Position numbers and translations under genes: made by a program
Notes under the pieces: model-generated
The model's database searches: none
Told to the model about the DNA's origin: nothing
Seen by the model: only the letters and a program-made list of their open reading frames with translations
Assembly: GCF_900116515.1 (NCBI RefSeq)
Contig: NZ_FPBA01000016.1
Coordinates: forward strand, 1 to 64,000
DNA from: Geodermatophilus amargosae
GTDB lineage: Bacteria > Actinomycetota > Actinomycetes > Mycobacteriales > Geodermatophilaceae
Length of the DNA: 64,000 nt
Reading direction: 5' to 3'
Shown here: positions 16,342-27,173 of the stretch, in pieces
How the letters are laid out: each line of letters starts with the position of its first letter
Position numbering within the stretch: the stretch's first letter is position 1

Positions 16342-17742
16342 ATGGCCCTCTCCACCCCGCGGGTGCGCACCGCCGCGCCCGCTTCCCAGGACCCCGCAGA
16401 CCCCGACGCCCGGCCGCCGTGGCGCGTGGCCGTCCCCCTCGGGCTGCAGCACGTCCTGGCGATGTTCACCTCGAACCTGACCCCCGCCATCCTGCTGGCC
16501 GGGGTCATCGGCGCCACCACCGGCGAGGCCACCCTGCTGGTGCAGGCGGCCCTGCTGTGCGCGGGCCTGGCCACCCTGCTCCAGACGGTCGGCATCGGCC
16601 CGGTCGGCAGCCGGCTGCCGCTGATGATGGGGTCGGGCTTCGCGTTCATCGCCGTCGCCGTCCCGCTGGCCGAGGAGCACGGGCTGTCGGCCGTGCTCGG
16701 CGGGGTGCTCGTCACCGCCGCCGTCCAGGTGGCCATCGCGCTGGGCATCCACCGCGTGGTCGCGCTGTTCCCGCCGGTGGTGACCGGCACGATCATCCTG
16801 GTCATCGGACTGGGCCTGCTGCCCAGCGGTCTCACGCTGGCCGCCGGCGGGGCGAACTCGCCGGACTTCGGCTCGCCGGTGAACCTGGGCATCGCCGCGC
16901 TGGTCTGCCTGCTCGCCGTGGCGCTCAACCAGTTCTGCCGCGGGCTGCTGTGCACCGCCTCGGTGCTCGTCGCGGTGGTCGTCGGCTACCTGGTGGCCAT
17001 ACCGTTCGGCCTGCTCGACCTCTCCGGCGTCGGGGACCGGCCGCTGGTCGCCGTCCCCCTGCCGTTCGAGTTCGGCCTGTCCTTCCCGCTGGTCGCCGTC
17101 CTGTCGATGGCGGTCGTCGGCGTGGTCAACACGGTCGACTCGGTCGGCACCGTGCACGCGGTCACCGAGGGGGGCGCCGGGCGGCCGGCCACGACGCGGG
17201 AGCTGCGCGGCGGGATCCTCGCCGAGGGCGGCAGCGCGGTGCTCGGCGGCGTCTTCGGTGCCCTGCCGACGACGATGTTCAGCCAGAACATCGGCCTGGT
17301 GGCGCTGACGAGGCAGATGAGCCGGCACGTGGTCACCCTCGGCGCGCTGGTGCTGGTCGGGCTGGCGCTGCTGCCGCAGGTGGCCGCGGTGCTCGCCGCC
17401 ATCCCGCCCGCGGTGCTCGGCGGCGGCGTGCTCGTGCTGTTCGGCATGGTGTGCGCGATCGGCGTGCAGATGCTGGCCAAGGACGGCCTGGACACCCGCT
17501 CGCTGCTGATCGTCGCGCTGTCCCTGGCCCTGGGCCGCGGCATCGCCTCGGCGCCCGCCGCGCTCGACCGGGTCACCGGCCAGTGGGGCGCGCTGTTCGA
17601 CTCGGGGATCGTCGTCGCGGCCGTCGTCGCCGTCGTGCTCAACCTCGTCCTGCCCGGGCGGAGGGGCGCCGGCGACCCGCCGTCGCCTGCCGAGGGGGGC
17701 GTGGCCGACGCCGTCGCCGGGCAGCGACCGGCGGCCGGCTGA
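16342..17742 (+). CDS. NCS2-family uracil/xanthine permease
   Basis: A 466-residue integral membrane transporter with about 12 to 14 hydrophobic segments, in the nucleobase:cation symporter-2 family (UraA, XanQ). Features include LGLQHVLAMF near the N-terminus, the AALLCAGLATLLQT helix, GSRLPLMMGSGFAFI, and FGALPTTMFSQNIGLVALT, which is the conserved substrate-site stretch. It should import uracil, xanthine or a related base, probably with protons. The choice between uracil and purine is not certain. ATG 16342 has GAGGAG about 6 nt upstream. Uric acid genes at 47-50 kb are too far away to be in the same operon, but a purine substrate would suit them. Confidence 0.9.
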   Translation: MALSTPRVRTAAPASQDPADPDARPPWRVAVPLGLQHVLAMFTSNLTPAILLAGVIGATTGEATLLVQAALLCAGLATLLQTVGIGPVGSRLPLMMGSGFAFIAVAVPLAEEHGLSAVLGGVLVTAAVQVAIALGIHRVVALFPPVVTGTIILVIGLGLLPSGLTLAAGGANSPDFGSPVNLGIAALVCLLAVALNQFCRGLLCTASVLVAVVVGYLVAIPFGLLDLSGVGDRPLVAVPLPFEFGLSFPLVAVLSMAVVGVVNTVDSVGTVHAVTEGGAGRPATTRELRGGILAEGGSAVLGGVFGALPTTMFSQNIGLVALTRQMSRHVVTLGALVLVGLALLPQVAAVLAAIPPAVLGGGVLVLFGMVCAIGVQMLAKDGLDTRSLLIVALSLALGRGIASAPAALDRVTGQWGALFDSGIVVAAVVAVVLNLVLPGRRGAGDPPSPAEGGVADAVAGQRPAAG

Positions 17743-17760
17743 ACCTCGCCTCAGGGCGGC

Positions 17761-17800
17761 CGAGCACCGCCCGGGACCCCTCGGGTGCCGGCGGTGCTCG
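17761..17800. terminator. bidirectional terminator hairpin
   Basis: CGAGCACCGCC at 17761-17771 pairs perfectly with GGCGGTGCTCG at 17790-17800. It is placed between the convergent permease and synthetase genes and can serve both. Confidence 0.75.
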
Positions 17801-17811
17801 ACCCGGTGCGG

Positions 17812-20805
17812 TCAGCGGACCGAGGCCGCCAGGGCCTCGGACACCCGCGCCGCCAGCTCGGGGGCGTGCCCGGCGGCGAGCAGGTCGTGGTGTGCTCCGG
17901 GGACGTCGACGACCGTGAGGTCCGGCGCGATGCGCCGCAGCGCGTACAGCTGGTTCATGATCACCGGGATCCGTCGGCGCGCCCTGAAGTAGCTGACCGG
18001 TCCGGCGTAGGGCCCCCACGCGTGCCGGTTGAACGCCTCCTCGCTGCGGCGCAGCACCTCCTCGTCCGGGCTCGACGGTGCCGCGGCGGGCAGCAGTCGC
18101 CGGAGCGGACCGGCGCGCAGGAAGTCCACCACCGTGTCCCCGGCCATGCCGGGCACCAGGCGGGCGGCCAGCGCAGCCAGGTGGTAGAGCCGCTGGGCGT
18201 TGCGGGACAACTGACCGGTCGGCGGCAGCAGGTCCAGCAGCCCGAGGAAGCCGACCTCGCGGCCGCGCGCCGTCAGGAGGCGGGCCATCTCGAGGGCGAC
18301 GAGCCCGCCGAAGGAGTAGCCGGCCAGCCGCACGGGGCCGGTGGGCTGCAGCTCCTCCAGTCGCTCGGCGTGCCGTCGGGCGAGCTCGGCGACCGAGGCC
18401 TCCCCGACCGCGTCCGCGGTGCCCAGGTGGGCGGTCAGGCCGTACACCGGGGCGTCGGTGTCGAGAGCGTCGACCATCGACCGGTAGAGGTCGACGTCGC
18501 CCTGCGGTCCGTGGACCAGGACCAGGGGCGGGACGCCGGCCACGCCCTCCCGCAGCACCTCGACCGCCACGTCCCGTCCGCCTCCGACGGCCAGGACCGC
18601 GGCCAGTCCGCCGATGGTGGGCGCTGCGACGAGGTCGTCGACGCTCACGGGCCGGCGCAGCTCGCCCCGCAGTCTGCGCAGCAGTGTCATGGACTGGCGC
18701 GAGGTGCCGCCCGCGTCGAAGAAGTCGGCGTCCTCGGGCACCGGGGCCCCGAGCACCTCCGCGAAGACCCGGGCGACGACCGCCTGCACGTCGTCACCCC
18801 GGACGCCGTCCACGGACGACCCGTCCCCCGTGCCCGGGGTCGGCACCTGCGTGGCTGCCAGGGCCGCTGCGATGCCCTCCAGCGACCCCGGGTTCTTCAG
18901 CGCGGAGGCGTTGCGGACCGGCTCGCCGTCGAGCACCGCCCGCGCGGCGCTCTCCGACCGCTTGCCGTTGTGGGTGAGCGGGACCTCGTCGACGGCCAGG
19001 ACCAGCGAGGGCACGTGCGCCGGAGAGCCCTCCCGCCGCAGCGTCGAGCGGATCCGCAGCGCCAGCGCGTCGTCCATGACGACGCCGGGCCGCAGGACGA
19101 CGAGCAGCGCCAGCCGCGTGCTGCCCGGCGTGGCCGGGTCGCGGATCTCGACGGCCATGGCGTCGGCGACGCCGGGTACCGCGCGGACGATCGTGTAGAT
19201 CTCCGACGGGCCGATGCGGATGCCGTTGACGTTGAGGACGCCGTCGGAGCGGCCGTGCAGCCGCGCGGACCCGTCCGTGTCGATCTCGATGCGGTCGCCG
19301 TGGGTCCACGCCCCGGGGTGCGCGGCGAAGTACGCCCGGTGGAACCGCTGCCCGTCCGGGTCGTCGAGGAAGCGGACGGGACGCGACGGGAACGGGTTGC
19401 GGCAGACGAGCTCGCCCACCTCGCCGAGCACCGGGGAGCCGTCCTCGCCGAGGGCCACGACGTCGAGACCGAGACTGAGCGACTGGGCGCGCCCGGGGCG
19501 GACCGGCAGCTCGGGGTGACCGAGGACGAAGCAGCCGATGACGTCGGTGCCGCCGGAGATCGACTGCAGCGGCACGTCCCCGACGGCGTCGGCGACCCAG
19601 GCGAACTGCCACTCGTGCAGCACCGCGCCGGTGGAGAGCACCGCCCGGAGCGCGGAGAGGTCGACGGCGTCACGCGGCCGGTAGCCGTCGTCCTGGCACA
19701 GCTGCAGGTAGGCCGGGCTGGTGCCGAAGACGGTGACCCCGTGCGCAGCGACCAGCTCCCAGAGGGTCTCCGGACCGCTGATCGGACCGTCGTAGACCAC
19801 GACGTGCGCGCCGACGGCCAGGGCCGACAGCTGCCAGTTCCACATCATCCAGGCGGTGGTGGTGTGGAAGTACAGCGTGTCGCCCGGCCCCAGGTCCCCG
19901 TGCAGCCGGTGTTCCTTGACGTGCTCGAGCAGCGTGCCGCCGGCCCCGTGGACCATCGCCTTGGGCGGTCCGGTGGTACCGGAGGAGAACATGACGAACA
20001 GCGGGTGGTCGAAGGCCAGCCGGGGCCACTCGGGGCCCGGGTCGTCGGCGGGGACGGCGGCCACCAGGTCGGTCAGGCGGGCCACCGGCACGCCGTCGAA
20101 CGCGGGCAGCGGGCCGTCGTCGAGGACCAGCACCCGCCGGACCGTGGGCAGGCCCGCCACCACGGTGGCGAGGACCTCGTCGGGGCCGGCCCCGTCCTGG
20201 CCCAGGCCGGCGCGGTCGACGAGCGCGGTCCCGGCCCCCACCTGGCCGAAGCGGCCGAGCAGGGTGGTGGGGCCCATGTCCGGCGTGGCCGTCGAGATCG
20301 TGGCGCCGAGCGCGGCGGCCGCGAGCGCCGCCACCGCTGCTCCGGCCGAGTTGGGTGCGATCGCCAGCACGGTCTCGCCCGGGCCGGTGCCGAGGTCGGC
20401 GAGCGCACGGGAGGTCCGCCGGACGGCCGTGCGCAGCTCGCCCCGGGTGAGGCGCTCCAGCGACCCGTCCGCGTGCACCGACGTGATCGCGGGTGCGTCG
20501 TCGCCGGCACCTGGCACGGCGCGCAGCAGGTTCTCGGTGTAGTTGAGCCGCACCTGCGGGAAGAACCGTGCTTCCTCGACGTCGTCCCCGGTGCGGACCG
20601 GTTCGGCCGATCCCTCCCGGACCAGGCCCGACCAGGTGAGCAGGGTGCGCCAGAAGTCGTCCGGGGAGCGGACCGACCAGTCGTGCAGCGCCGGAGCCGT
20701 GGGCAGCTCCCGGCCGGCGACGGCCTCGGCGCGGGCACGGAAGTCCGCGATCTGCGGCGGCCGGCCGGAGGGCACCGGCTGCCGAGCGGGGGCCAGCACG
20801 CTCAT
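17812..20805 (-). CDS. acetoacetyl-CoA-synthetase-like adenylation domain fused to carrier and thioesterase domains
   Basis: A 997-residue NRPS-like protein in three parts. Residues about 1-640 follow acetoacetyl-CoA synthetase: an N-terminal FFPQVRLNYTENLL, the P-loop FSSGTTGPPKAMVHGAGGT, WMMWNWQLSALA, SISGGTDVIGCFVLG, and the catalytic lysine of PLTHNGKRSES. A carrier domain (about 690-760) has DFFDAGGTSRQSM with the serine for phosphopantetheine. An alpha/beta-hydrolase thioesterase (about 770-997) has GYSFGG and GAHHDLL. The expected chemistry is activation of a small beta-keto or related acid, loading on the carrier, and release by hydrolysis or condensation. No condensation or ketosynthase domain is present. 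ATG 20805 has GGAGGG 6 nt upstream and overlaps the transferase stop. The product is unknown. Confidence 0.9.
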   Translation of the reverse strand: MSVLAPARQPVPSGRPPQIADFRARAEAVAGRELPTAPALHDWSVRSPDDFWRTLLTWSGLVREGSAEPVRTGDDVEEARFFPQVRLNYTENLLRAVPGAGDDAPAITSVHADGSLERLTRGELRTAVRRTSRALADLGTGPGETVLAIAPNSAGAAVAALAAAALGATISTATPDMGPTTLLGRFGQVGAGTALVDRAGLGQDGAGPDEVLATVVAGLPTVRRVLVLDDGPLPAFDGVPVARLTDLVAAVPADDPGPEWPRLAFDHPLFVMFSSGTTGPPKAMVHGAGGTLLEHVKEHRLHGDLGPGDTLYFHTTTAWMMWNWQLSALAVGAHVVVYDGPISGPETLWELVAAHGVTVFGTSPAYLQLCQDDGYRPRDAVDLSALRAVLSTGAVLHEWQFAWVADAVGDVPLQSISGGTDVIGCFVLGHPELPVRPGRAQSLSLGLDVVALGEDGSPVLGEVGELVCRNPFPSRPVRFLDDPDGQRFHRAYFAAHPGAWTHGDRIEIDTDGSARLHGRSDGVLNVNGIRIGPSEIYTIVRAVPGVADAMAVEIRDPATPGSTRLALLVVLRPGVVMDDALALRIRSTLRREGSPAHVPSLVLAVDEVPLTHNGKRSESAARAVLDGEPVRNASALKNPGSLEGIAAALAATQVPTPGTGDGSSVDGVRGDDVQAVVARVFAEVLGAPVPEDADFFDAGGTSRQSMTLLRRLRGELRRPVSVDDLVAAPTIGGLAAVLAVGGGRDVAVEVLREGVAGVPPLVLVHGPQGDVDLYRSMVDALDTDAPVYGLTAHLGTADAVGEASVAELARRHAERLEELQPTGPVRLAGYSFGGLVALEMARLLTARGREVGFLGLLDLLPPTGQLSRNAQRLYHLAALAARLVPGMAGDTVVDFLRAGPLRRLLPAAAPSSPDEEVLRRSEEAFNRHAWGPYAGPVSYFRARRRIPVIMNQLYALRRIAPDLTVVDVPGAHHDLLAAGHAPELAARVSEALAASVR

Positions 20806-21509
20806 CGGGACCCTCCGGGTGTCAGGGGGGCGACGTCGAGGTCGCCGGCGTCCAGCGGCGCATCGCAGGCGAGGCTGGCCACGTACCCCCCGGGTACGGC
20901 GACGGGTGCGAGCCACCACGGTCCTGCCCTCCCGGTGTCGGCCACCGGGGTCACCACGTCGGCAGGAGGACGGCGGACGCCGGTCCCCCGGGCCTTGAGG
21001 ACCGCCTCCTTCTGCGTCCAGCACCGCGTGACGGCGCGCAGCCGGTCGGGCCCCGGCGGCAGGACGGCGAGCCGCGCCCGCTCCGCCGGGCCGAGCCAGC
21101 CCTCGGCGGCGGCGTCGGCGGCCTCCTCGTCGCGGTGGCGCTGCACGTCGACGCCCACGGTGGCGCCGGTGGCGACCGCGACGAGGGCCACGCCCTCGCT
21201 CGCCGAGCAGGAGAGTCCGAGGCCGGAGCCGGGGAGGACCGGGCGGCCGTCGACGGTCACCAGCGGAACGTCGTTCGGAGCGACGTCCAGCAGGCAGCCG
21301 AGGACGCGACGCAGGCCCGAGCGGACCAGCAGCCGCCGGCGGCGGACGGGAGCGACCCCGCGGTCGGCCCGGGCTCGTTCACCCTCCGCGAGATCGGCGG
21401 CCGCCATCGCCAGGTCCCATCCTGGATGCGTCAGGTCGAGGGCACGCAGAGTGATCACCGGCGTCGACGCAGGGTGCGCGACCAGCCGTTCCGACGTCCG
21501 CCTCGACAT
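20802..21509 (-). CDS. Sfp-type 4'-phosphopantetheinyl transferase
   Basis: A 235-residue transferase that would move the phosphopantetheine arm from CoA to a carrier serine. It shows the usual GRPVLPGSGLGLSCSASEG region, a TVGVDVQRH metal motif and CWTQKEAVLKARGTG. The metal motif has Gln where many family members have Glu (GVDVE). ATG 21509 is preceded by GGGGAG. Its TGA overlaps the ATG of the adenylation-carrier-thioesterase gene (ATGA), which indicates coupled translation and a dedicated partner. It could also serve other carrier proteins in the cell. Confidence 0.88.
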   Translation of the reverse strand: MSRRTSERLVAHPASTPVITLRALDLTHPGWDLAMAAADLAEGERARADRGVAPVRRRRLLVRSGLRRVLGCLLDVAPNDVPLVTVDGRPVLPGSGLGLSCSASEGVALVAVATGATVGVDVQRHRDEEAADAAAEGWLGPAERARLAVLPPGPDRLRAVTRCWTQKEAVLKARGTGVRRPPADVVTPVADTGRAGPWWLAPVAVPGGYVASLACDAPLDAGDLDVAPLTPGGSR

Positions 21510-21632
21510 GTCTCCCCGCGCGCCCCGCGGGGGACCCCCGCACCGGGTGCCAAACGGTAGACCCGGCGCCGGCTCCTGCCCAGACCCTCGGGCACGGGGA
21601 ACACCTCGTCCTGCCCGGCCGGGCCGGCGCAC

Positions 21633-23263
<1,631 letters not shown>

Positions 23264-23273
<10 letters not shown>

Positions 23274-24397
23274 TGCGTCCTCCCCATGGGCTCGCTCTCG
23301 AAGCGGTCGGCGCCGAACGGGACGGCGACCTCCGGCAGCGTCCCGCCGGCCAGCAGCTCGGCGGTGGCCTCCGCGGTCACCGGGGTGAGCAGCACGCCGT
23401 TGCGGTGGTGGCCGGTGGCCAGCACCAGCCCGGGCAGCGACGAGGGGCCGAGCAGCGGCGCGTTGTCCGGCGTGCCCGGCCGCCAGCGGGCCAGCGTCTC
23501 GGTCAGCTCCAGCTCGGAGACCTCCGGGACGACGTCGATCGCGTCGTGCAGCAGGTCGTGCACGCCGCCGGCGGTGACCCGCGGGTCGAACCCGCGGTCC
23601 TCGCTGGTGGCGCCCACGACCAGCCGGTCGCCGTGGGGGACCAGGTAGACGTGCCGGCCGCGGACCAGCGCCCGCACGGTGCCCTCGAGCAGCCCCGCCG
23701 CTCCGGCCAGCCGCAGGATCTGGCCCTTGACCGGGCGCACCGGCAGCGGCGGGACGCCGGGCAGTCCTCCGCTGCGCGCGCCGAGCGCGAGCACCGTGGC
23801 GTCCGCGGCGACGACGTCGCCGGAGGCCAGCCGCAGCCCGCCCGCACCGCCGCCGTCGGCCACGACCTCCACCACCCGGTCGCCCACCAGCACGACGCCG
23901 GCGGCCTGTGCGGCGGCCAGGAGCGCGGCGTGCACCGCCCGGCCGTCCACCGAGTGGTCGCCCTCGACCAGCAGCCCGCCGCGCACCCGGGTGGACAGCG
24001 CGGGCTCCCGGCGGCGGGCCTCGCGCGGGGTCAGCCGGTGCGCGGCCAGGCCCAGCTCCCGCTGGAAGGCGTGCAGCGCGCCGAGCTCGCGGACGTCGTC
24101 CTCGTCGAACCCGGCCACCAGCGTGCCCACGGTGCGCAGCCCGACGGGCGTCCCGGCGGCGGCCTCGAGCTCGGCGGCGAAGGCTGGCCAGCGGGCGAGG
24201 GAGTCCAGGCCCAGGCGCAGCAGCGGCTCCTCGCGGTAACCGGCCTCGGTGACCGGGGCGAGCATCCCGGCCGCGGCGGCCGAGGCGCCGGTGCCGGGGG
24301 CGTCGTCGACGACGGTCACCGACAGTCCGCGGCGGGCGGCCCGCCAGGCCACGGCCAGCCCGATCAGGCCGCCGCCGGCGACCGCGACGTCGGTCAC
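23264..24397 (-). CDS. thiO: glycine oxidase
   Basis: ThiO is a FAD enzyme that oxidises glycine to the imine used by ThiG. The 377-residue product opens with the dinucleotide motif VAVAGGGLIGLAVAWRAA, has VVDDAPGTGASAAAAGMLAP, and near the end LATGHHRNGVLLTPVTAE, a typical DAO-family closing motif. GTG 24397 overlaps the cytX stop (GTGA). The use of glycine rather than tyrosine indicates the aerobic thiazole route. Confidence 0.93.
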
Positions 24398-25731
24398 CGC
24401 CGCCGGCCCGCCAGCGCCACCGGCAGCGTGAGCACGACGGCCACGGCCAGCCCGACCAGCGACGCCGACCAGCCGTTGGCCGGGTCGATGCCGAGGTCGG
24501 CCTGCCGCGCGCTCCACCACGCCGTCCAGCCCGCGCCCGGCCCTGGGAAGTACGTGGGCAGGGTGAGCTGGTAGGCGACGAACCCGGCGAGCCAGGGCAG
24601 CAGGTACAGCGGCCGCGCCGGGGCGGTCCCGGAGGTGTCCCAGTGCCCGCGCGGGGTGAGCCGGTAGGCCACGAGCAGCACGCCGGCCAGCGGCACGAAC
24701 ACCGCGCCGATGAGGAAGAGGAACGGCTCGTAGGCGGCGACGTCGAAGGTCAGCGCGAGCAGCGTCGCGACCGCGCCGACGACGACGGCGAGCACCCGCC
24801 GGTCCAGCCGCGCGACGACGTTCTGCGCCGACACCGCTGTCGAGTAGAGGTTGGCGAACGCCTCGTCGAGCTCGACGGTCACCAGCACGAGGACCGCCAC
24901 GGCGCCCAGCGGGACGGCCAGCAGCGCGTCGATGACGTCGAGGCCCGCGCTGCCGTAGGCGGCCAGCGCCAGCACGCCGAGGGTGAACATGACGACGGTG
25001 GCCGCGCCGTAGCCGACTGCCGAGCCGACCCCCGCGGCCCGCGCGCTGCGGGCGTGGCGGGTGTAGTCGGCGGCCAGCGGCAGCCAGGAGACCGGCAGCG
25101 CGATGACGATGTCGGCGGCGGTCCAGAACGACGTCGCCCCGCCGCCCTCGATCGGCGGCAGCGGCTCGGCCAGGACCTGCACGAACAGGTAGGCGACGGC
25201 GGCCAGCGCGGCCCACACCGCGTAACGGGCCAGCACCCGGACGACGCCGAGGGGCCGCAGTGCCATGAGCGTGGCCAGCGCGCCCGCGGCGACGACGAAG
25301 GGCCAGCGCGGCGCGTCGAGCACCCGTGCGGCAGCCTCGGCGATGACGACGATCTCGAACGTCGCCCAGCCGATGCACTGGACGAGGTTGAAGGCCGTGG
25401 GCAGCCAGGAGGTGCGGCGGCCGAGCAGGCCGCGCAGCAGCACCATCCCCGGCACGCTCTCGCGCGCGCCGGCCGCGGCGACCGCGCCCAGCAGCACCGC
25501 CCCGATCGCCGCGCCGACGACGACGGCGGCGAGCGTGACCACCAGCGGCCGCCCCGGCAGGACGACGAAGACCGCTGCCACGGGCAGCAGCACGCTGATG
25601 CCGAGGTTGGCCCACAGTCCGAGGGACTCGCCCAGGCCCATCGTGCGCGGCGGCGCCTGGTCGAGGGTCAGGGGAGCGTCGGCTCCCGGGGTGCGGACGG
25701 CTGCGGTGCGGACACGGTCCGACGTGCTCAT
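24394..25731 (-). CDS. cytX: NCS1-family transporter, probable hydroxymethylpyrimidine permease
   Basis: A 445-residue membrane protein with about 12 hydrophobic segments in the NCS1 cytosine-permease family. Because it is the first gene behind a TPP riboswitch and is translation-coupled to thiO, it is best read as CytX, which imports the pyrimidine part of thiamine. Visible motifs are PPRTMGLGESLGLWANLGIS, ADIVIALPVSWLPLAADYTR and VELDEAFANLYSTAVS. Cytosine transport is the alternative but does not explain the riboswitch. Confidence 0.9.
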   Translation of the reverse strand: MSTSDRVRTAAVRTPGADAPLTLDQAPPRTMGLGESLGLWANLGISVLLPVAAVFVVLPGRPLVVTLAAVVVGAAIGAVLLGAVAAAGARESVPGMVLLRGLLGRRTSWLPTAFNLVQCIGWATFEIVVIAEAAARVLDAPRWPFVVAAGALATLMALRPLGVVRVLARYAVWAALAAVAYLFVQVLAEPLPPIEGGGATSFWTAADIVIALPVSWLPLAADYTRHARSARAAGVGSAVGYGAATVVMFTLGVLALAAYGSAGLDVIDALLAVPLGAVAVLVLVTVELDEAFANLYSTAVSAQNVVARLDRRVLAVVVGAVATLLALTFDVAAYEPFLFLIGAVFVPLAGVLLVAYRLTPRGHWDTSGTAPARPLYLLPWLAGFVAYQLTLPTYFPGPGAGWTAWWSARQADLGIDPANGWSASLVGLAVAVVLTLPVALAGRRR

Positions 25732-25734
25732 GGC

Positions 25735-25822
25735 TGCTCCCTACGCCGGCATTACCCGGTCAGGTTCCAGCGGTCGGCGGCGCGCGCAGCCGCCCTCTCA
25801 GCCCGGTTGCCCCGAGCTCCCG
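25735..25822 (-). promoter_or_regulatory. TPP riboswitch upstream of cytX-thiO-thiS-thiG
   Basis: Read on the minus strand the leader has the thi-box pieces in order: CGGGGCAACCGGGCTGAGAG, a variable arm, then GGAACCTGACCGGGTAATGC and CGTAGGGA, ending a few bases before the cytX ATG at 25731. Thiamine pyrophosphate binding should hide the ribosome site or stop transcription and so turn off the operon. Confidence 0.95.
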
Positions 25823-25908
25823 CACATGGCGCCGCCACCATACGTCGGCTCCGAGGGGTCGGCCGAGCCGGGCGCGGCTCCCGCTCGCACGCCGTAACGT
25901 GCTCGGCC

Positions 25909-26526
25909 GTGCCGGTCGCCGACCTGCTCGCCCGCCACGCCGACGCGTGGCGGCGGGCCACCCGCCATCCGTTCATCGACGCCGTCCGCGACGGCACGCT
26001 GCCGCCCGCCGCGTTCGACACCTGGCTGGTGCAGGACGCGCACTTCGTCGCCGACCTGCTGCGCTTCCAGGCGCGGCTGCTGGCCCGCGCGCCCCGTCCG
26101 GCGCAGGCGGTGCTGGCCGGCGGGTGCGTGGCGCTGGTCGGGGAGCTGGACTGGTTCGCGCGGATCGCCGACGCCCGGGGCCTGGACCTCGACGCGCCGC
26201 AGCTGCCGGTGACCATCGCCTACGGGGACCTGCTGTACCGGCTCGACGCCGCGGACGTCGGCACCGCCCTCACTGCGCTGTGGACCGTCGAGCGGACCTA
26301 CCTCGACGCCTGGTCGGCCGCGCTCCCCGGCGCCGGGCCGTACCGCGCGTTCGTCGAGCACTGGACCGCGCCCGGCTTCGCGTCCTACGTCGCCGGACTG
26401 GAGACGGCGGCCGACCACGCCGCGGTCGACCAGGCGGCCCCCGGCGACGACGCCGTCTTCCTCGAGGTGGTGGCCGCCGAGACGGCGTTCTGGGGGATGG
26501 CACTCGACGACGGGGCCCTGTCGTGA
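25909..26526 (+). CDS. TenA-family protein without the active-site cysteine
   Basis: A 205-residue all-helical protein of the TenA/heme-oxygenase fold: TWLVQDAHFVADLLRFQARLLARAP near the N-terminus and ETAFWGMALDD at the end. The position where B. subtilis TenA has its catalytic Cys reads TVERTYLDAW here, so this belongs to the Cys-less (TenA_E-like) class. That class acts on pyrimidine breakdown products in thiamine salvage or has other roles. GTG 25909 is the first start inside the domain. Its stop overlaps the next TenA gene as GTGA. Unlike its neighbours on both sides it has no riboswitch directly before it. Confidence 0.85.
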   Translation: MPVADLLARHADAWRRATRHPFIDAVRDGTLPPAAFDTWLVQDAHFVADLLRFQARLLARAPRPAQAVLAGGCVALVGELDWFARIADARGLDLDAPQLPVTIAYGDLLYRLDAADVGTALTALWTVERTYLDAWSAALPGAGPYRAFVEHWTAPGFASYVAGLETAADHAAVDQAAPGDDAVFLEVVAAETAFWGMALDDGALS

Positions 26527-27173
26527 CCCTCTCCGCCGGGCTGTGGGTCGGCAGCGCCGACCTGGCGTCGGCCGCGCTCGCCTCCCCGTTCGTCACCGGG
26601 ATCGCCGACGGCACGCTGCCGCACGAGCGGTTCGCCGGCTACGTCGCCCAGGACGCGTTCTTCCTCGAGGCGTTCGCCCGCGCCTACGCCCTCGGCGTCG
26701 CGCACAGCCGCGACCGCTCGACGCTCGAGGCCTTCGCCGACCTGCTGGCCGGCGTCCGCGAGGAGTTGCGGCTGCACGACGGCTACGCCGCCCGGTGGGG
26801 GATCGACCTGGCCGCGGTGTCCCCGGCGCCGGCGACGCTCGCCTACACCGAGTTCCTGCTGGCCACGGCCGCGCTGGGCGACGTCGGCGAGGTGGCTGCC
26901 GCGATGACGCCGTGCATGCGGCTCTACGCGCACCTCGGGCAGGCGCTGGTCCTCCGTGCGACCGGGCCGTACCGCGAGTGGGTGGACACCTACGCCGACC
27001 CCGGGTTCGAGGAGCTGGCCGCCACCCTCGAGGCGCTGCTCGACCGGGTCGCCGCCGACACCCCTGGCGTGCGGCGGGCGTACCGCCGGGCGATGGGGCT
27101 GGAACTCGGCTTCTTCACCGCGGCCGGGGAGTCCACGGCCTGGGAGGCCGGGGGTAGCGTCGGCAGGCAGTGA
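26523..27173 (+). CDS. tenA: TenA-family aminopyrimidine aminohydrolase
   Basis: A 216-residue TenA-family enzyme predicted to release hydroxymethylpyrimidine from aminopyrimidine products of thiamine decay. It has QDAFFLEAFARAYALG, TPCMRLYAHLGQA with the cysteine matching Cys135 of B. subtilis TenA, and LELGFFTAA with the C-terminal glutamate. This is the Cys-containing partner of the preceding gene, to which it is coupled by GTGA. The second TPP riboswitch starts immediately after its stop. Confidence 0.88.
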   Translation: MTLSAGLWVGSADLASAALASPFVTGIADGTLPHERFAGYVAQDAFFLEAFARAYALGVAHSRDRSTLEAFADLLAGVREELRLHDGYAARWGIDLAAVSPAPATLAYTEFLLATAALGDVGEVAAAMTPCMRLYAHLGQALVLRATGPYREWVDTYADPGFEELAATLEALLDRVAADTPGVRRAYRRAMGLELGFFTAAGESTAWEAGGSVGRQ

